Shown: positions 7,771 through 17,258, numbered from the stretch's first letter. The stretch: DNA of 63,149 nt from Poseidonibacter ostreae (GCF_009208075.1 NZ_WFKJ01000012.1:1-63149), one strand, 5' to 3'. The notes: generated by a model not told the origin, from the letters alone. Made by a program: numbers and translations.

Positions 7771-9227
7771 TGAAAAAAGTACAACACTATATTAATGGAC
7801 AATTTATAGACTCAGAATGTGGCGAGTTTTTTGATAATTTTAACCCAGCAACTGCTGAGTTAATTGCAAAAGTAGCACAAGGTAGAGAACCGGAAGTAGA
7901 TGCTGCTGTTGCGGCTGCGAAAGCTGCACTTACTGGTGAGTGGGGACAAATGAAGCTAAATGATAGAATAGCTTTAATGTACGAAATTGCAAATGAAATG
8001 GATAGAAGATTTGATGATTTCCTTGAAGCTGAATGCTTAGATACTGGTAAACCATACTCAATTGCAAGACATATAGATATTCCAAGAGGAGCTGCAAATT
8101 TCAAAGTTTTCGCTGACACTATGAAATCAGTTGCTGATGAAGCTTATAGAATGGATACTCCAGATGGAAAAATAGCAATGAATTATTCTATGAGACAACC
8201 AAAAGGTGTTATTGGCGTTATTTCTCCTTGGAATTTACCATTACTCCTTATGACTTGGAAAGTTGGACCTGCATTAGCTTGTGGAAATACTGTTGTTGTT
8301 AAACCTTCTCAAGTAACTCCTACTACTACATCACTTTTAGGTGAAGTTATGACTAAAGTTGGTTTACCAAAAGGTGCCTATAATGTTGTTCAAGGAAGAG
8401 GTTCAATTACTGGAAACTTATTAACAGCACACCAAGATATTGATGCTTTAACATTCACAGGTGAAACAAAAACTGGTGAAACAATTATGAAAGCTTGTTC
8501 AAATGGTGTAAGAGATATATCTTTAGAACTTGGAGGGAAAAACCCTGCTATTATTTTTGAAGATTGTGATATGGATAAAGCTATTTTTGAAACAGCAAGA
8601 TCTGTATTTGCTAACTCAGGACAAGTTTGTTTAGGAACTGAAAGAGTTTATGTTCAAAGACCAATTTTTGATGAATTTGTAAGTAGACTTAAAGATGCTG
8701 GTCAAAAACTAAAAGTTGGAGTTCATAATGACGAGTCTGTTGATATGGGACCAGTTGTAAGTGCTGCACATAGAGATAAAGTTTTAGAATTTTATGATAT
8801 TGCAAAAAAAGAGGGTGCCAACGTTATTTTAGGTGGTGGAGCACCAAAGATGGAAGGTGCTTTAAAAGATGGTTTTTGGGTTGAACCAACTATTTGGACA
8901 GGACTTCCTGAAACTGCAACTGTAGTAAAAGAAGAAGTATTTGGACCTTGTTGTCATATTGCTCCTTTTGATACAGAAGAAGAAGTTATTAAAATGGCAA
9001 ATGATACTAAATATGGTTTAGCCTCTACTGTATTTACTGAAAATTTAGATAAAGCTCATAGAGTAGCTTCTAAAATTGATTCAGGAATTGTATGGGTTAA
9101 CTCATGGTTCTTAAGAGATTTAAGAACACCATTTGGTGGAATGAAAGGTTCTGGAATTGGAAGAGAAGGTGGTCACCACTCTTTAGAGTTCTATACTGAA
9201 CTTAAAAATATTTGTATAAAAATGTAA
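7770..9227 (+). CDS. dmpC: 2-hydroxymuconic semialdehyde dehydrogenase
   Basis: A 485-residue NAD-dependent aldehyde dehydrogenase that converts the ring-cleavage aldehyde to 4-oxalocrotonate, the dehydrogenase branch of the meta pathway. Catalytic residues are visible as N155 (PWN), E253 (ELGGKNP) and C287 (NSGQVCLG). A typical closing segment (RTPFGGMKGSGIGREGG) is present. It overlaps the preceding gene by 1 nt and is followed 11 nt later by dmpE. It is of full length and intact. Confidence 0.95.
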   Translation: MKKVQHYINGQFIDSECGEFFDNFNPATAELIAKVAQGREPEVDAAVAAAKAALTGEWGQMKLNDRIALMYEIANEMDRRFDDFLEAECLDTGKPYSIARHIDIPRGAANFKVFADTMKSVADEAYRMDTPDGKIAMNYSMRQPKGVIGVISPWNLPLLLMTWKVGPALACGNTVVVKPSQVTPTTTSLLGEVMTKVGLPKGAYNVVQGRGSITGNLLTAHQDIDALTFTGETKTGETIMKACSNGVRDISLELGGKNPAIIFEDCDMDKAIFETARSVFANSGQVCLGTERVYVQRPIFDEFVSRLKDAGQKLKVGVHNDESVDMGPVVSAAHRDKVLEFYDIAKKEGANVILGGGAPKMEGALKDGFWVEPTIWTGLPETATVVKEEVFGPCCHIAPFDTEEEVIKMANDTKYGLASTVFTENLDKAHRVASKIDSGIVWVNSWFLRDLRTPFGGMKGSGIGREGGHHSLEFYTELKNICIKM

Positions 9228-9238
9228 GGAATTAAAAT

Positions 9239-10027
9239 ATGGAACAATTAAAAATAGAAAAATATGGAAATGAACTTTACGAAGCATTAAAGTCTAATTC
9301 TGTAATAGAACCTATTACTTCAAGAGAAGCTGATATTACTATTGAAGATGCATATGCAATTCAAAACCATTTTATACAAAGAAGAATTAAAGAAGATGGT
9401 GTAAAGATTATTGGTAAAAAAATAGGTGTTACATCAAAAGTAGTAATGGATATGTTAGGTGTTCATCAGCCTGACTTTGGTTACCTTTTATCTGATATGA
9501 TTTATTCAGATGGTGATGAAATCGATGTTACAAATGGTATGATTCAACCAAAAGCTGAAGGTGAAATTGCCTTTGTTCTAAAAGAAGACTTAACAGGACC
9601 TGGCGTTACTACTGCTGATGTTTTAAGAGCAACAAAATTTGTAATGCCTTGTTTTGAAATAGTTGATTCAAGAATTAAAGATTGGAAAATTAAAGTACAA
9701 GATACGGTTTCGGATAATGCTTCTTGTGGATATATAGTATTTGGTGGAAAAGGAGTAGATCCAAGAGATGTTGATTTAACAACTTGTGGTATGACTCTTG
9801 AATCTAATGGTGAATTATTACACACAGGTGCAGGTGCAGCAGCACTTGGAAGTCCTGTAAATGCAGTTGTATGGCTTGCTAATACATTAGGTTCTTTTGG
9901 TGTTGGTTTAAAAGCTGGTGAAGTTATTCTATCTGGTGCTTTATGTGCAATGGTTACTATTAAAGCAGGTGATAATATGACTATTAATGTAGGTGGAATT
10001 GGTTCTGCTTCTTGTAGATTTGTATAA
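9239..10027 (+). CDS. dmpE: 2-oxopent-4-enoate hydratase
   Basis: A 262-residue hydratase that adds water to 2-hydroxypenta-2,4-dienoate, forming 4-hydroxy-2-oxovalerate. Metal-ligand acids expected in the family can be placed at E107, E109 and E140. Other markers are [18 protein letters not shown] and PDFGYL. It resembles DmpH, a family homologue. I separated the two by order (C-E-F-G-H-I as in Pseudomonas) and by sequence feel, so the E/H assignment is likely but not proven. Confidence 0.9.
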   Translation: MEQLKIEKYGNELYEALKSNSVIEPITSREADITIEDAYAIQNHFIQRRIKEDGVKIIGKKIGVTSKVVMDMLGVHQPDFGYLLSDMIYSDGDEIDVTNGMIQPKAEGEIAFVLKEDLTGPGVTTADVLRATKFVMPCFEIVDSRIKDWKIKVQDTVSDNASCGYIVFGGKGVDPRDVDLTTCGMTLESNGELLHTGAGAAALGSPVNAVVWLANTLGSFGVGLKAGEVILSGALCAMVTIKAGDNMTINVGGIGSASCRFV

Positions 10028-10043
10028 AGAGGAAAGGAAAGAT

Positions 10044-10931
10044 ATGAAAAAAATTAATTGTGCATTAATTGGGTCAGGAAATATTGGAACAGACTTAATG
10101 TTTAAATTACAAAGAAGTGAAATTTTAAATCCTTTATGGATGGTAGGAATAGATCCTGAATCTGATGGATTAAAAAAAGCCAAAGAAGCTGGAATGAAAA
10201 TCACAGCAGATGGTGTTGATGGACTATTACCTTTTATTAAAGAAGATGAAGTAATGATTGCTTTTGATGCAACATCTGCTTATGTTCACGGTGAAAATAA
10301 TAGAAAATTAGCAGAATTAGGTGTAAAAGTTATTGACTTAACTCCTGCTGCAATTGGACCTTTTTGTGTGCCATCTGTAAATATGAAAGAACTTTTAGAA
10401 CAAGATGCACAAAATGTAAATATGGTAACTTGTGGTGGACAAGCTACTATTCCTATGATTGCAGCAGTTTCAAGTGTTCAAGAAGTTGAATATGCAGAAA
10501 TTATTGCAACAGCTGCTTCAAAATCAGCAGGTCCTGGAACACGTGCTAATATTGATGAGTTTACAGAAACTACAAAACTTGGAATTGAAGTAGTTGGTGG
10601 TGCTAAAAAAGGTAAAGCAATTATTATTCTAAATCCTGCTGAGCCACCTTTAATGATGAGAGATACTGTTCATTGTCAAACTACGCAAACACCAAATCAA
10701 GAAGCGATAATCAAATCAGTTAACGACATGGTTAAAGAAGTTCAAAAATTTGTTCCTGGTTATACACTAAAAAATGGACCTGTATTTGATGGAAATAAAA
10801 TTACAATTTGGTTAGAGGTTGAAGGCTTAGGTGATTATTTACCTAAATTTGCAGGAAATCTTGACATTATCACAGCCGCAGCAACTAATATTGCAGAACA
10901 AATGGCTGAAAAAATCAAAGCAGGAGTTTAA
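10044..10931 (+). CDS. dmpF: Acetaldehyde dehydrogenase (acylating)
   Basis: A 295-residue enzyme that oxidises acetaldehyde with CoA and NAD+ to acetyl-CoA. An N-terminal Rossmann motif ([10 protein letters not shown]) and the catalytic Cys C130 in [10 protein letters not shown] are visible. I start it at the ATG at 10044 behind GGAAAGGA; a longer frame would run back into dmpE. In this family DmpF forms a complex with DmpG and channels acetaldehyde. dmpG begins 2 nt after its stop, in keeping with that. Confidence 0.95.
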   Translation: MKKINCALIGSGNIGTDLMFKLQRSEILNPLWMVGIDPESDGLKKAKEAGMKITADGVDGLLPFIKEDEVMIAFDATSAYVHGENNRKLAELGVKVIDLTPAAIGPFCVPSVNMKELLEQDAQNVNMVTCGGQATIPMIAAVSSVQEVEYAEIIATAASKSAGPGTRANIDEFTETTKLGIEVVGGAKKGKAIIILNPAEPPLMMRDTVHCQTTQTPNQEAIIKSVNDMVKEVQKFVPGYTLKNGPVFDGNKITIWLEVEGLGDYLPKFAGNLDIITAAATNIAEQMAEKIKAGV

Positions 10932-10933
10932 AG

Positions 10934-11962
10934 ATGGATTTAAAAGGTAAAAAAATTACAGTACATGACATGTCTTTAAGAGATGGAATGCACTCTGTTA
11001 GACATCAGTTTACACTTGATCAAATGACTGCAATGTCAACTGCAATGGATGAAGCTGGTGTTCCTATGATTGAAGTAACACATGGTGATGGACTTGGTGG
11101 AAGCTCACTAAATTATGGATATGGTTTACATACAGATGAAGAATGGCTAGATGCTGTTGTTCCAAATATGAAAAATGCAAAAATATCTGCACTTTTACTT
11201 CCAGGAATTGGAATAGTTAAAGATTTAGAAAGAGCAGTTGAACATGGGATTTCTACAGTTAGAGTTGCTACTCACTGTACAGAAGCTGATTGTTCAGCTC
11301 AACATATAAAAGCAGCAGTTGGAATGAAACTTGATACTGTTGGATTTTTAATGATGGCTCATATGGTTGATGAAAAAAGAATAGTTGAAGAAGCTAGAAA
11401 AATGGTTTCTTATGGAGCTAATTGTATTTATGCAACAGACTCAGCTGGTTATTTACTTCCTGATATGGTAAGTGCAAGGATAGGGGCACTTAAAAAAGAG
11501 TTTGGAGATGAAATTGAGATTGGATTTCACGGTCATAATAATATGTCTATGGGCGTTGCTAATTCTTTGGCTGCAATAGAAGCAGGAGCTACAAGAATTG
11601 ATGCAAGTTTAGCAGGTTTTGGAGCGGGTTCTGGAAATACTGCAACAGAAGTTTTAGTAGCCGTTTGTAATAGAATGGGTGTAGAAACAGGAATTGACCT
11701 AGATAAAATAGTAGATGCGGCTGAAGATATTGCACTTCCTATTATGGGAAAACCTACAAGAATCTCAAGAGATTCATTAACTTTAGGTTATGCAGGTGTT
11801 TATTCATCTTTTCTTTTATTTGCACGTCGGGCAGAAGCTAAATATGGAATTGATGCTAGATCACTTTTAGTAGAATTAGGAAGAAGAGGAATGATTGGTG
11901 GTCAAGAAGATATGATTGATGATTGTGCAATGGAAATGGCAAGAGCTAAAGGATTAATATAA
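10934..11962 (+). CDS. dmpG: 4-hydroxy-2-oxovalerate aldolase
   Basis: A 342-residue class II, HMGL-like TIM-barrel aldolase that splits 4-hydroxy-2-oxovalerate into pyruvate and acetaldehyde. Catalytic R16 and H20, and metal ligand D17, lie in [12 protein letters not shown]. The other metal ligands are H199 and H201 in GFHGHNN. The C-terminal part carries the DmpG-specific communication domain. The stop overlaps the dmpH ATG by 1 nt. It has the usual length. Confidence 0.96.
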   Translation: MDLKGKKITVHDMSLRDGMHSVRHQFTLDQMTAMSTAMDEAGVPMIEVTHGDGLGGSSLNYGYGLHTDEEWLDAVVPNMKNAKISALLLPGIGIVKDLERAVEHGISTVRVATHCTEADCSAQHIKAAVGMKLDTVGFLMMAHMVDEKRIVEEARKMVSYGANCIYATDSAGYLLPDMVSARIGALKKEFGDEIEIGFHGHNNMSMGVANSLAAIEAGATRIDASLAGFGAGSGNTATEVLVAVCNRMGVETGIDLDKIVDAAEDIALPIMGKPTRISRDSLTLGYAGVYSSFLLFARRAEAKYGIDARSLLVELGRRGMIGGQEDMIDDCAMEMARAKGLI

Positions 11963-12750
11963 TGGCATTAGATAAAAAAATAATTGATGAATTAGCTATT
12001 CATTGTGAAAAAGCGGAAGTAGAAGCTTATGAAATCACAAAAATAACTGATGATTATCCAGAAATGACTTATGAAGATGCTTATGATATTCAATGGAAAG
12101 CAAGAGCGAATAAGGAAGCCAAGGGTCATAAGATAGTTGGTATGAAAATGGGTCTTACTTCACAAGCAAAAATGAAGCAAATGGGTGTTCCTAATCCTTG
12201 TTATGGTTACCTTGCAGACTATTTTGCATACGGTGATGGAGCAGAGATTAAAATTGATGAATTAATTCATCCAAAAGTTGAAGCTGAGATCGCTTTTGTT
12301 TTAAAAGATGATTTAACAGGACCTGGATGTCATATAGGTGATGTATTAGCTGCTACTGATTTTGTAATGCCTGCTGTTGAGATTATTGATTCAAGATATA
12401 AAGATTTTAAATTTGATTTAAAATCAGTAATTGCTGATAACTCTTCATCTTCAAGATATGTTACAGGTGGAAGAATGAGAGATATTAAAGATCTTGATCT
12501 TAAAACACTTGGTGTTGTAATGGAAATAAATGGAGAAGTAGTTCAGTTAGGTGCAGGAGCTGCTGTTTTAGGACACCCTGCTACTGCAATTGCAATGCTT
12601 GCAAATATGATGGGTGAGCGTGGTGAAATACTTAAAGCTGGTTCATATATTCTTTCAGGTGCAATTACAGCTGCAATGAGTGTAAAAAAAGGTGATAATG
12701 TTACTGTTAAGTTCCAAGATTTAGGAACATTAACTATGAAATTTGTATAA
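11962..12750 (+). CDS. dmpH: 4-oxalocrotonate decarboxylase
   Basis: A 262-residue protein of the hydratase/decarboxylase family. It decarboxylates 2-oxo-3-hexenedioate to 2-hydroxypenta-2,4-dienoate and in known systems forms a complex with DmpE. Predicted metal ligands are E107, E109 and E140, at the same numbers as in DmpE. Markers are GMKMGLTSQAKMKQMG and PCYGYL. It lies directly before the tautomerase gene, as in the classical pathway. Confidence 0.9.
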   Translation: MALDKKIIDELAIHCEKAEVEAYEITKITDDYPEMTYEDAYDIQWKARANKEAKGHKIVGMKMGLTSQAKMKQMGVPNPCYGYLADYFAYGDGAEIKIDELIHPKVEAEIAFVLKDDLTGPGCHIGDVLAATDFVMPAVEIIDSRYKDFKFDLKSVIADNSSSSRYVTGGRMRDIKDLDLKTLGVVMEINGEVVQLGAGAAVLGHPATAIAMLANMMGERGEILKAGSYILSGAITAAMSVKKGDNVTVKFQDLGTLTMKFV

Positions 12751-12765
12751 ATATAAGGAATAAAA

Positions 12766-12957
12766 ATGCCAATAGCTACAATTAATATTGTTGAAGGTAG
12801 AAGTGATGAGCAAAAAGAGAAACTTATAGAAAAGGTTACTCTTGCAATTCATGAAGCTATCGATGCTCCTATTGCAAATGTACGTGTTATTTTAAACGAA
12901 ATGCCAAAACAACATTTTGGAATAGCAGGACAAAGTGTTAAAAAGATGGGTAGATAG
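12766..12957 (+). CDS. dmpI: 4-oxalocrotonate tautomerase
   Basis: A 63-codon gene. After removal of Met the protein starts with the catalytic proline and has 62 residues, exactly the family size. Numbered from that Pro1, the known active-site residues R11, R39 and F50 are all in place (VEGR, NVRV, QHF). It isomerises 4-oxalocrotonate to the keto form used by the decarboxylase. A GGAAT ribosome site lies just upstream. Confidence 0.96.
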   Translation: MPIATINIVEGRSDEQKEKLIEKVTLAIHEAIDAPIANVRVILNEMPKQHFGIAGQSVKKMGR

Positions 12958-12965
12958 AAAAAATC

Positions 12966-13979
12966 ATGTCTTTATTGAAGTTAAGTGTACTTGATCAGTC
13001 ACCAATACATGATGATAAAGAGGCAAAAGAAGGTCTCTTTGATACTATAAAACTTGCAATTTCTTGTGAAAATTCAGGTTATTATAGATATTGGTGTGCA
13101 GAACATCATGATACTCCTGGGTATGCAAGTGCAAACCCTGAACTTATGGTAAGTTCTGTTGCAAATGCTACTTCAAAAATAAGAGTTGGAAGTGGTGGAG
13201 TAATGCTAAATCACTATAGCTCTTTTAAGGTTGCGGAAACTTTTAATACTTTAAGTGCATTACACAATAATAGAATTGACTTAGGGATTGGACGAGCAAG
13301 TGGTGCTAACTTTTTAGCAGCACGTGCTTTGCATAATTCAAATAGTGGTGATTACACTCAAAAAGCTTATGAACTTATAAATTATTTAGATGATAAAGTT
13401 CCTAAAGATGATTATTTTCATGGTGTAAATTTATCTCCAATAGGAGTTGATTCAACGCCTGTTTATTTACTAGGTTCAAGTGATGGAAGTAGTGTATTAG
13501 CAGGGCGACTTGGTGCTGGATTTTGTTTAGCACTTTTTATAGGAACTCATAATAGACCTACTCAAATCATGGCTTCATATAAAAATAATTTCACTCCTTC
13601 AAAAAACTTCAAAAAACCAAAAGCTATGATTGCTGTTGCTTGTATTTGTGCCAATACAGAAGAAGAAGCAATTGAACTTGCAAGTTCTCATACATACTGG
13701 AAAGTACAAGCTTTTAGACATCCCAAAAGAGATGCTTTTCAAAGTCCTAAAAATATAAAAAAATTATATGAAAAATTAAGCTTTGAAGATAAAGCATATT
13801 ATCATGAAACTTTAAATTCTATGATTTTAGGAACACCTGCACAGTGTAAAGAACAAATAGAAAAATTAGCAAAAGAGTATGAGGTTGATGAAGTGATGAT
13901 AGTAAATGTTACTTATTCTTTTGAGAAAAGAAAAAAATCATACGAACTTTTAGCTAAAGAATTTGCTTTAGAAAAATAA
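12966..13979 (+). CDS. Luciferase-like (LLM) flavin-dependent monooxygenase, MsnO8-like
   Basis: A 337-residue bacterial-luciferase-family protein. Family markers are the opening LSVLDQSPI, YWCAEHHDTPGYASANPEL and RIRVGSGGVMLNHY-like text near residues 60-80. Such enzymes use reduced flavin from a partner; no flavin reductase is visible nearby. It lies 8 nt after dmpI and before dmpD, so it is transcribed with the pathway. The substrate is unknown. It is not part of the classical dmp set. A role against a side product or a second aromatic substrate is possible but speculative. Confidence 0.85.
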   Translation: MSLLKLSVLDQSPIHDDKEAKEGLFDTIKLAISCENSGYYRYWCAEHHDTPGYASANPELMVSSVANATSKIRVGSGGVMLNHYSSFKVAETFNTLSALHNNRIDLGIGRASGANFLAARALHNSNSGDYTQKAYELINYLDDKVPKDDYFHGVNLSPIGVDSTPVYLLGSSDGSSVLAGRLGAGFCLALFIGTHNRPTQIMASYKNNFTPSKNFKKPKAMIAVACICANTEEEAIELASSHTYWKVQAFRHPKRDAFQSPKNIKKLYEKLSFEDKAYYHETLNSMILGTPAQCKEQIEKLAKEYEVDEVMIVNVTYSFEKRKKSYELLAKEFALEK

Positions 13980-14013
13980 GAGATTAAAAATTAAATTAAA
14001 ACAAGGAAAAAAT

Positions 14014-14835
14014 ATGTCAAATCCAGAAATAGCAAAAAGTATAAAAACAGGAAGTTTTAATACAAATTATCATGACTTAGGTGAAGGTGAACCTATAATG
14101 TTTATCCATGGTTCAGGACCAGGTGTATCAGCATTTGCAAATTGGCAATTATGTATGCCAAAAATAGCAGAAAACTTTAGAGTAATTGCTCCAGATATGG
14201 TAGGTTTTGGATACACAGATAGACCTGATGGAATTTTATATGATATGGATATTTGGGTACAACAAACAATTGACTTAATGGATGCATTAAAAATAGAAAA
14301 AATAAATTTAGTAGGAAACTCTTTTGGTGGAGCATTAGCATTAGCTTTAACTATTAAATATCCCGAAAGATTTAATAAAGTAGTTTTAATGGGTGCAGTT
14401 GGTGTTTATTTTGATTTAACTTATGGATTAGATAAAGCATGGGGATATACACCAAGTATTGAAAATATGAAAGAATTACTTGATATTTTTGCTTATGATA
14501 GAAGTATTGTAACAGATGATTTAGCAAAGATGAGATATGAAGCTAGTATTCGTCCTGGATTCCAAGAATCTTTCTCTTCAATGTTTCCTTCACCAAGACA
14601 AGATGGTGTTGATTCAATGGAAAGTTGTGAAAATGATATCAAAAAAATAGATAAAGATGTTTTAATTATTCATGGAAGAGAAGACAAAGTTATTCCAGTT
14701 CAAAACTCTATTAGATTAAATCAATTAATTCTTAAATCACAGTTACATATTTTTGGACAATGTGGACACTGGACGCAAATTGAACATACAGATAGATTTA
14801 ATAATTTATTATTAGATTTCTTTTCAGAAAAATAA
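14014..14835 (+). CDS. dmpD: 2-hydroxymuconic semialdehyde hydrolase
   Basis: A 273-residue alpha/beta-hydrolase that cleaves the ring-fission product hydrolytically, the branch used for ketone products from methylcatechols. The triad is clear: S103 in GNSFGG, D224 in GREDKV and H252 in CGHWTQ. An oxyanion segment HGSGPG follows strand 3. In Pseudomonas dmpD lies between dmpC and dmpE; here it has moved to after dmpI and the LLM gene. With dmpC also present, both branches are encoded. Confidence 0.93.
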   Translation: MSNPEIAKSIKTGSFNTNYHDLGEGEPIMFIHGSGPGVSAFANWQLCMPKIAENFRVIAPDMVGFGYTDRPDGILYDMDIWVQQTIDLMDALKIEKINLVGNSFGGALALALTIKYPERFNKVVLMGAVGVYFDLTYGLDKAWGYTPSIENMKELLDIFAYDRSIVTDDLAKMRYEASIRPGFQESFSSMFPSPRQDGVDSMESCENDIKKIDKDVLIIHGREDKVIPVQNSIRLNQLILKSQLHIFGQCGHWTQIEHTDRFNNLLLDFFSEK

Positions 14836-14861
14836 AATAAAAATTAATTCTAAATAATTAT

Positions 14862-14891
14862 ATACTAGAAGTATTTCAATACTTTTAGTAT
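14862..14891 (+). other. Intercistronic hairpin before the ThiS-like gene
   Basis: Arms 14862-14875 and 14878-14891 pair along 13-14 bp with one G-U pair, and a few A-T pairs extend the stem outward. No T-run follows. It sits in the longest gap of the operon (74 nt) and ends shortly before the AAGGAA ribosome site. It could reduce read-through or set apart expression of the four tail genes. Confidence 0.5.
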
Positions 14892-14909
14892 ATATAATAA
14901 GGAAAAATA

Positions 14910-15110
14910 ATGGAACTTATCGTAAATAGAAAAAAAATTATATTTAAAGATGATATTACTCTTCAAGAGGTAATTGATGCAGTTAATATGAGTAAAAAGA
15001 TGATGGGTGCTTCTGTTAATAATACAATCATTAAAGTTTGTGATTTATCTAATAAAAAACTAAAAGATGGAGATAAAATTGATATTATAAGTGCAATGGC
15101 AGCAGGATAG
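14910..15110 (+). CDS. ThiS/MoaD-like small protein with AAG C-terminus
   Basis: A 66-residue beta-grasp protein. The core pattern fits ThiS: a short N-terminal strand (LIVNRKKIIF), TLQEVIDAV, a SVNNTII strand and KDGDKIDIIS near the end. Active sulfur carriers finish in GG, but this one ends AMAAG, so the penultimate glycine is alanine. No ThiF/MoeB-type activating enzyme or thiamine gene is nearby. The last 20 nt overlap the next ORF. It may be a specialised or degenerate carrier; the function is unknown. Confidence 0.7.
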   Translation: MELIVNRKKIIFKDDITLQEVIDAVNMSKKMMGASVNNTIIKVCDLSNKKLKDGDKIDIISAMAAG

Positions 15111-15987
15111 TTATTTGATATTGCAAATAATATCAATAATCTTTCCAGTTTTTTTTATTGCATTTATTGGATATTTATATGCTAATAAAGTAAAAATAAA
15201 CATGGATATGCCAAATAAAATAAATATGGACATATTTATACCCATAATGGTATTTTATTTTATCAGTGAAAAACTTCCTTCTATACATATGATAGGAAGT
15301 TTTTCTATGGGTGCCGTTATCGTTGTATTTGGTTCAGGTATTATTTTATATCCAATAACTAAAATATTTAATCTTAATCCAAGAACATTTTTACCTCCAA
15401 TGATGTTTAATAACTCAATTAATTTAGGTCTTCCTTTAGCTTTTTTTGCTTTTGGGGAAGAAGCAATGGCTTTAGCTATTGCTTTATCTCTAGTACAAGT
15501 AATAGGACAATTTACTGTAGCAGTTATGATGTATGGGGGTAAATTTGATATTGGAAGTTTATTTAAAAACCCTGTTATTATCGCAACATTAATAGGATTG
15601 TTGTTTAATTATTTTAATTTTCATTTACCAAGTATCTTATTAGATCCTGTAAAAATGATGGCTCAAGTTTCTATACCTCTTGTACTTTTTGCACTAGGAG
15701 TACGATTAATTCATTTAGAATTACGATATTGGAAAATAGGAATTTTAGGGGCTATTTTATGTCCTCTATCTGGAATACTAATGGCTTTACTGGCAATTTA
15801 TATTTTTGATTACACACCTTTACAAGCGAGTTTAATTATCCTTTTTGGTGCTTTACCACCCGCTGTTATCAATAGTATAATGGCTGAAAAGTATAATTGT
15901 GATTCGATTACTGTTGCATCAATTGTGGCTATTGGAAATATAGCCAGTTTGATTATTATTCCTATAGTACTTTATTTTGTATTATAA
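15091..15987 (+). CDS. AEC-family (auxin efflux carrier-like) permease
   Basis: A 298-residue membrane protein with about ten hydrophobic segments, typical of the AEC/Mem_trans family. The family look is clear in FIPIMVFYFI, MFNNSINLGLPLAFFAFG and FGALPPAVINSIMAEKYN. The GTG at 15091 overlaps the preceding gene by 20 nt; TTG codons at 15115 or 15121 are possible alternative starts. No clear ribosome site exists, so coupled translation is likely. The substrate is unknown. Position suggests uptake or export of an aromatic acid or pathway intermediate. Confidence 0.85.
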   Translation: MQWQQDSYLILQIISIIFPVFFIAFIGYLYANKVKINMDMPNKINMDIFIPIMVFYFISEKLPSIHMIGSFSMGAVIVVFGSGIILYPITKIFNLNPRTFLPPMMFNNSINLGLPLAFFAFGEEAMALAIALSLVQVIGQFTVAVMMYGGKFDIGSLFKNPVIIATLIGLLFNYFNFHLPSILLDPVKMMAQVSIPLVLFALGVRLIHLELRYWKIGILGAILCPLSGILMALLAIYIFDYTPLQASLIILFGALPPAVINSIMAEKYNCDSITVASIVAIGNIASLIIIPIVLYFVL

Positions 15988-16004
15988 AAAATGAGGAAAT
16001 AGAT

Positions 16005-16808
16005 ATGTTAGATATACAATCGATAATAATATTTTTGGCTTTAGGGTCTTTTGTAGGTGTAGTAGCCGGGCTTTTTGGAATAGGTGGTGGAGGATTAATT
16101 GTACCAATTTTAACGATGTTTTTACTTTCTCATGAGTTTGGTGGCGACGAAGTTGTTCAAATATCATTGGCGACGAGTATTGCAGTTATATCTATTACTT
16201 CCATATCAAGTTTTCGAGCTCAACACAAAAAGAAAGCAGTTCGTTGGGATATCTTTAAGATGATAGCACCAGGTGTAATTGTAGGAACTTTTATGTTTAC
16301 TTTTGTTGCCTCGAATATTAATTCATTTTATTTATCTGTATTTTTTTCAATATTTATGTTGTATGCTGCTTACAAGATGTTTTTTGGAAAGAAAGCTGAA
16401 GGAGAGGGGACTATTATTGGAAGAAGCGGACAATTTTTCGCTGGCTTTGGTATAGGTGGAATATCTGCTTTGGTTTCTATTGGAGGAGGGATGTTAAGTG
16501 TACCCTACTTGGTAAAACAAAATATAGATATGAAAAAAGCAATTGGTACATCCTCTGCCATAGGATTTCCCTTGGCTATTTCTGGAACTTTGGGTTATAT
16601 TATAAATGGATATAGTCACACATCAATTGATACTATGATGCTTGGATATGTTTATGTACCTGCATTTGTTTGTATTGCTTTTGCCAGTTATCTTACCGCT
16701 CCAATTGGAGTAAATTTATCACATAAGTTACCTATCGTTATGTTGAAAAAAATATTTGGTATTTTATTATTAATCTTAAGTATTAAAATGATGCTAGAGT
16801 TGATTTAA
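16005..16808 (+). CDS. TSUP-family permease (TauE/SafE)
   Basis: A 267-residue membrane protein with about eight hydrophobic segments in two repeats. Each repeat carries the family's glycine-rich motif: GLFGIGGGGLIVPIL near residue 25 and ALVSIGGGMLSVPYL near residue 155. TSUP proteins move sulfite, sulfonates, thiosulfate or organic acids. Its presence with a ThiS-like protein hints at a sulfur link, but organic-acid transport is equally possible. It lies 17 nt after the AEC gene behind a GAGGAAA ribosome site. Confidence 0.9.
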   Translation: MLDIQSIIIFLALGSFVGVVAGLFGIGGGGLIVPILTMFLLSHEFGGDEVVQISLATSIAVISITSISSFRAQHKKKAVRWDIFKMIAPGVIVGTFMFTFVASNINSFYLSVFFSIFMLYAAYKMFFGKKAEGEGTIIGRSGQFFAGFGIGGISALVSIGGGMLSVPYLVKQNIDMKKAIGTSSAIGFPLAISGTLGYIINGYSHTSIDTMMLGYVYVPAFVCIAFASYLTAPIGVNLSHKLPIVMLKKIFGILLLILSIKMMLELI

Positions 16809-16832
16809 AAAATAAGAAATTAAAGGAAAAAA

Positions 16833-17258
16833 ATGAGAATAGAAATAAAAATAAATCAAGATATAAAAAGTATGAAAAAAGATGTTTGGGATTTAGTAGG
16901 TCCTTTTGAAAAGATAGCTACTTGGTTTGAGGGTATAAAAAAAACTGAAATTGAAATATCTGACAATGGAAATACAGTACGACATTTAACTTTTGACAAT
17001 GACGCGATTATTTCTGATGAACTTATAAAAAAAGATGATTTCTCTTATACGTATAAAATTATTAAAGGTGATTTACCTTTTGAGAATTATATTGCAACTA
17101 TTGGAATAAAATCTAATGATGAAAGTGTAAGTTTATATTGTAATATATCAATAGATGTTTCGCAAGATAATAAAGATGAATCAGTTAAATTTCTAGAAGA
17201 TATTTATGAAAATGCATTTAAAAATGTACAATTGATATTTGAAAGTAATAGTAATTGA
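16833..17258 (+). CDS. SRPBCC-family protein
   Basis: A 141-residue protein with the START/Bet v1-like pattern of the polyketide cyclase/SRPBCC family: KDVWDLVGPFEKIATWFEGI at the N-terminus, alternating strands, and a long C-terminal helix ending ENAFKNVQLIFES. Members bind hydrophobic ligands, and some act on aromatic compounds. It is the last gene before the operon terminator. No catalytic residue can be named, and its role in phenol metabolism is unknown. Confidence 0.8.
   Translation: MRIEIKINQDIKSMKKDVWDLVGPFEKIATWFEGIKKTEIEISDNGNTVRHLTFDNDAIISDELIKKDDFSYTYKIIKGDLPFENYIATIGIKSNDESVSLYCNISIDVSQDNKDESVKFLEDIYENAFKNVQLIFESNSN

Noticed and set aside
15091-15110. Programmed frameshift joining the ThiS-like gene with the AEC permease gene
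   Set aside because: No slippery heptamer is seen in the 20-nt overlap, and fusion would bury the C-terminal glycine. Coupled translation is a simpler explanation.
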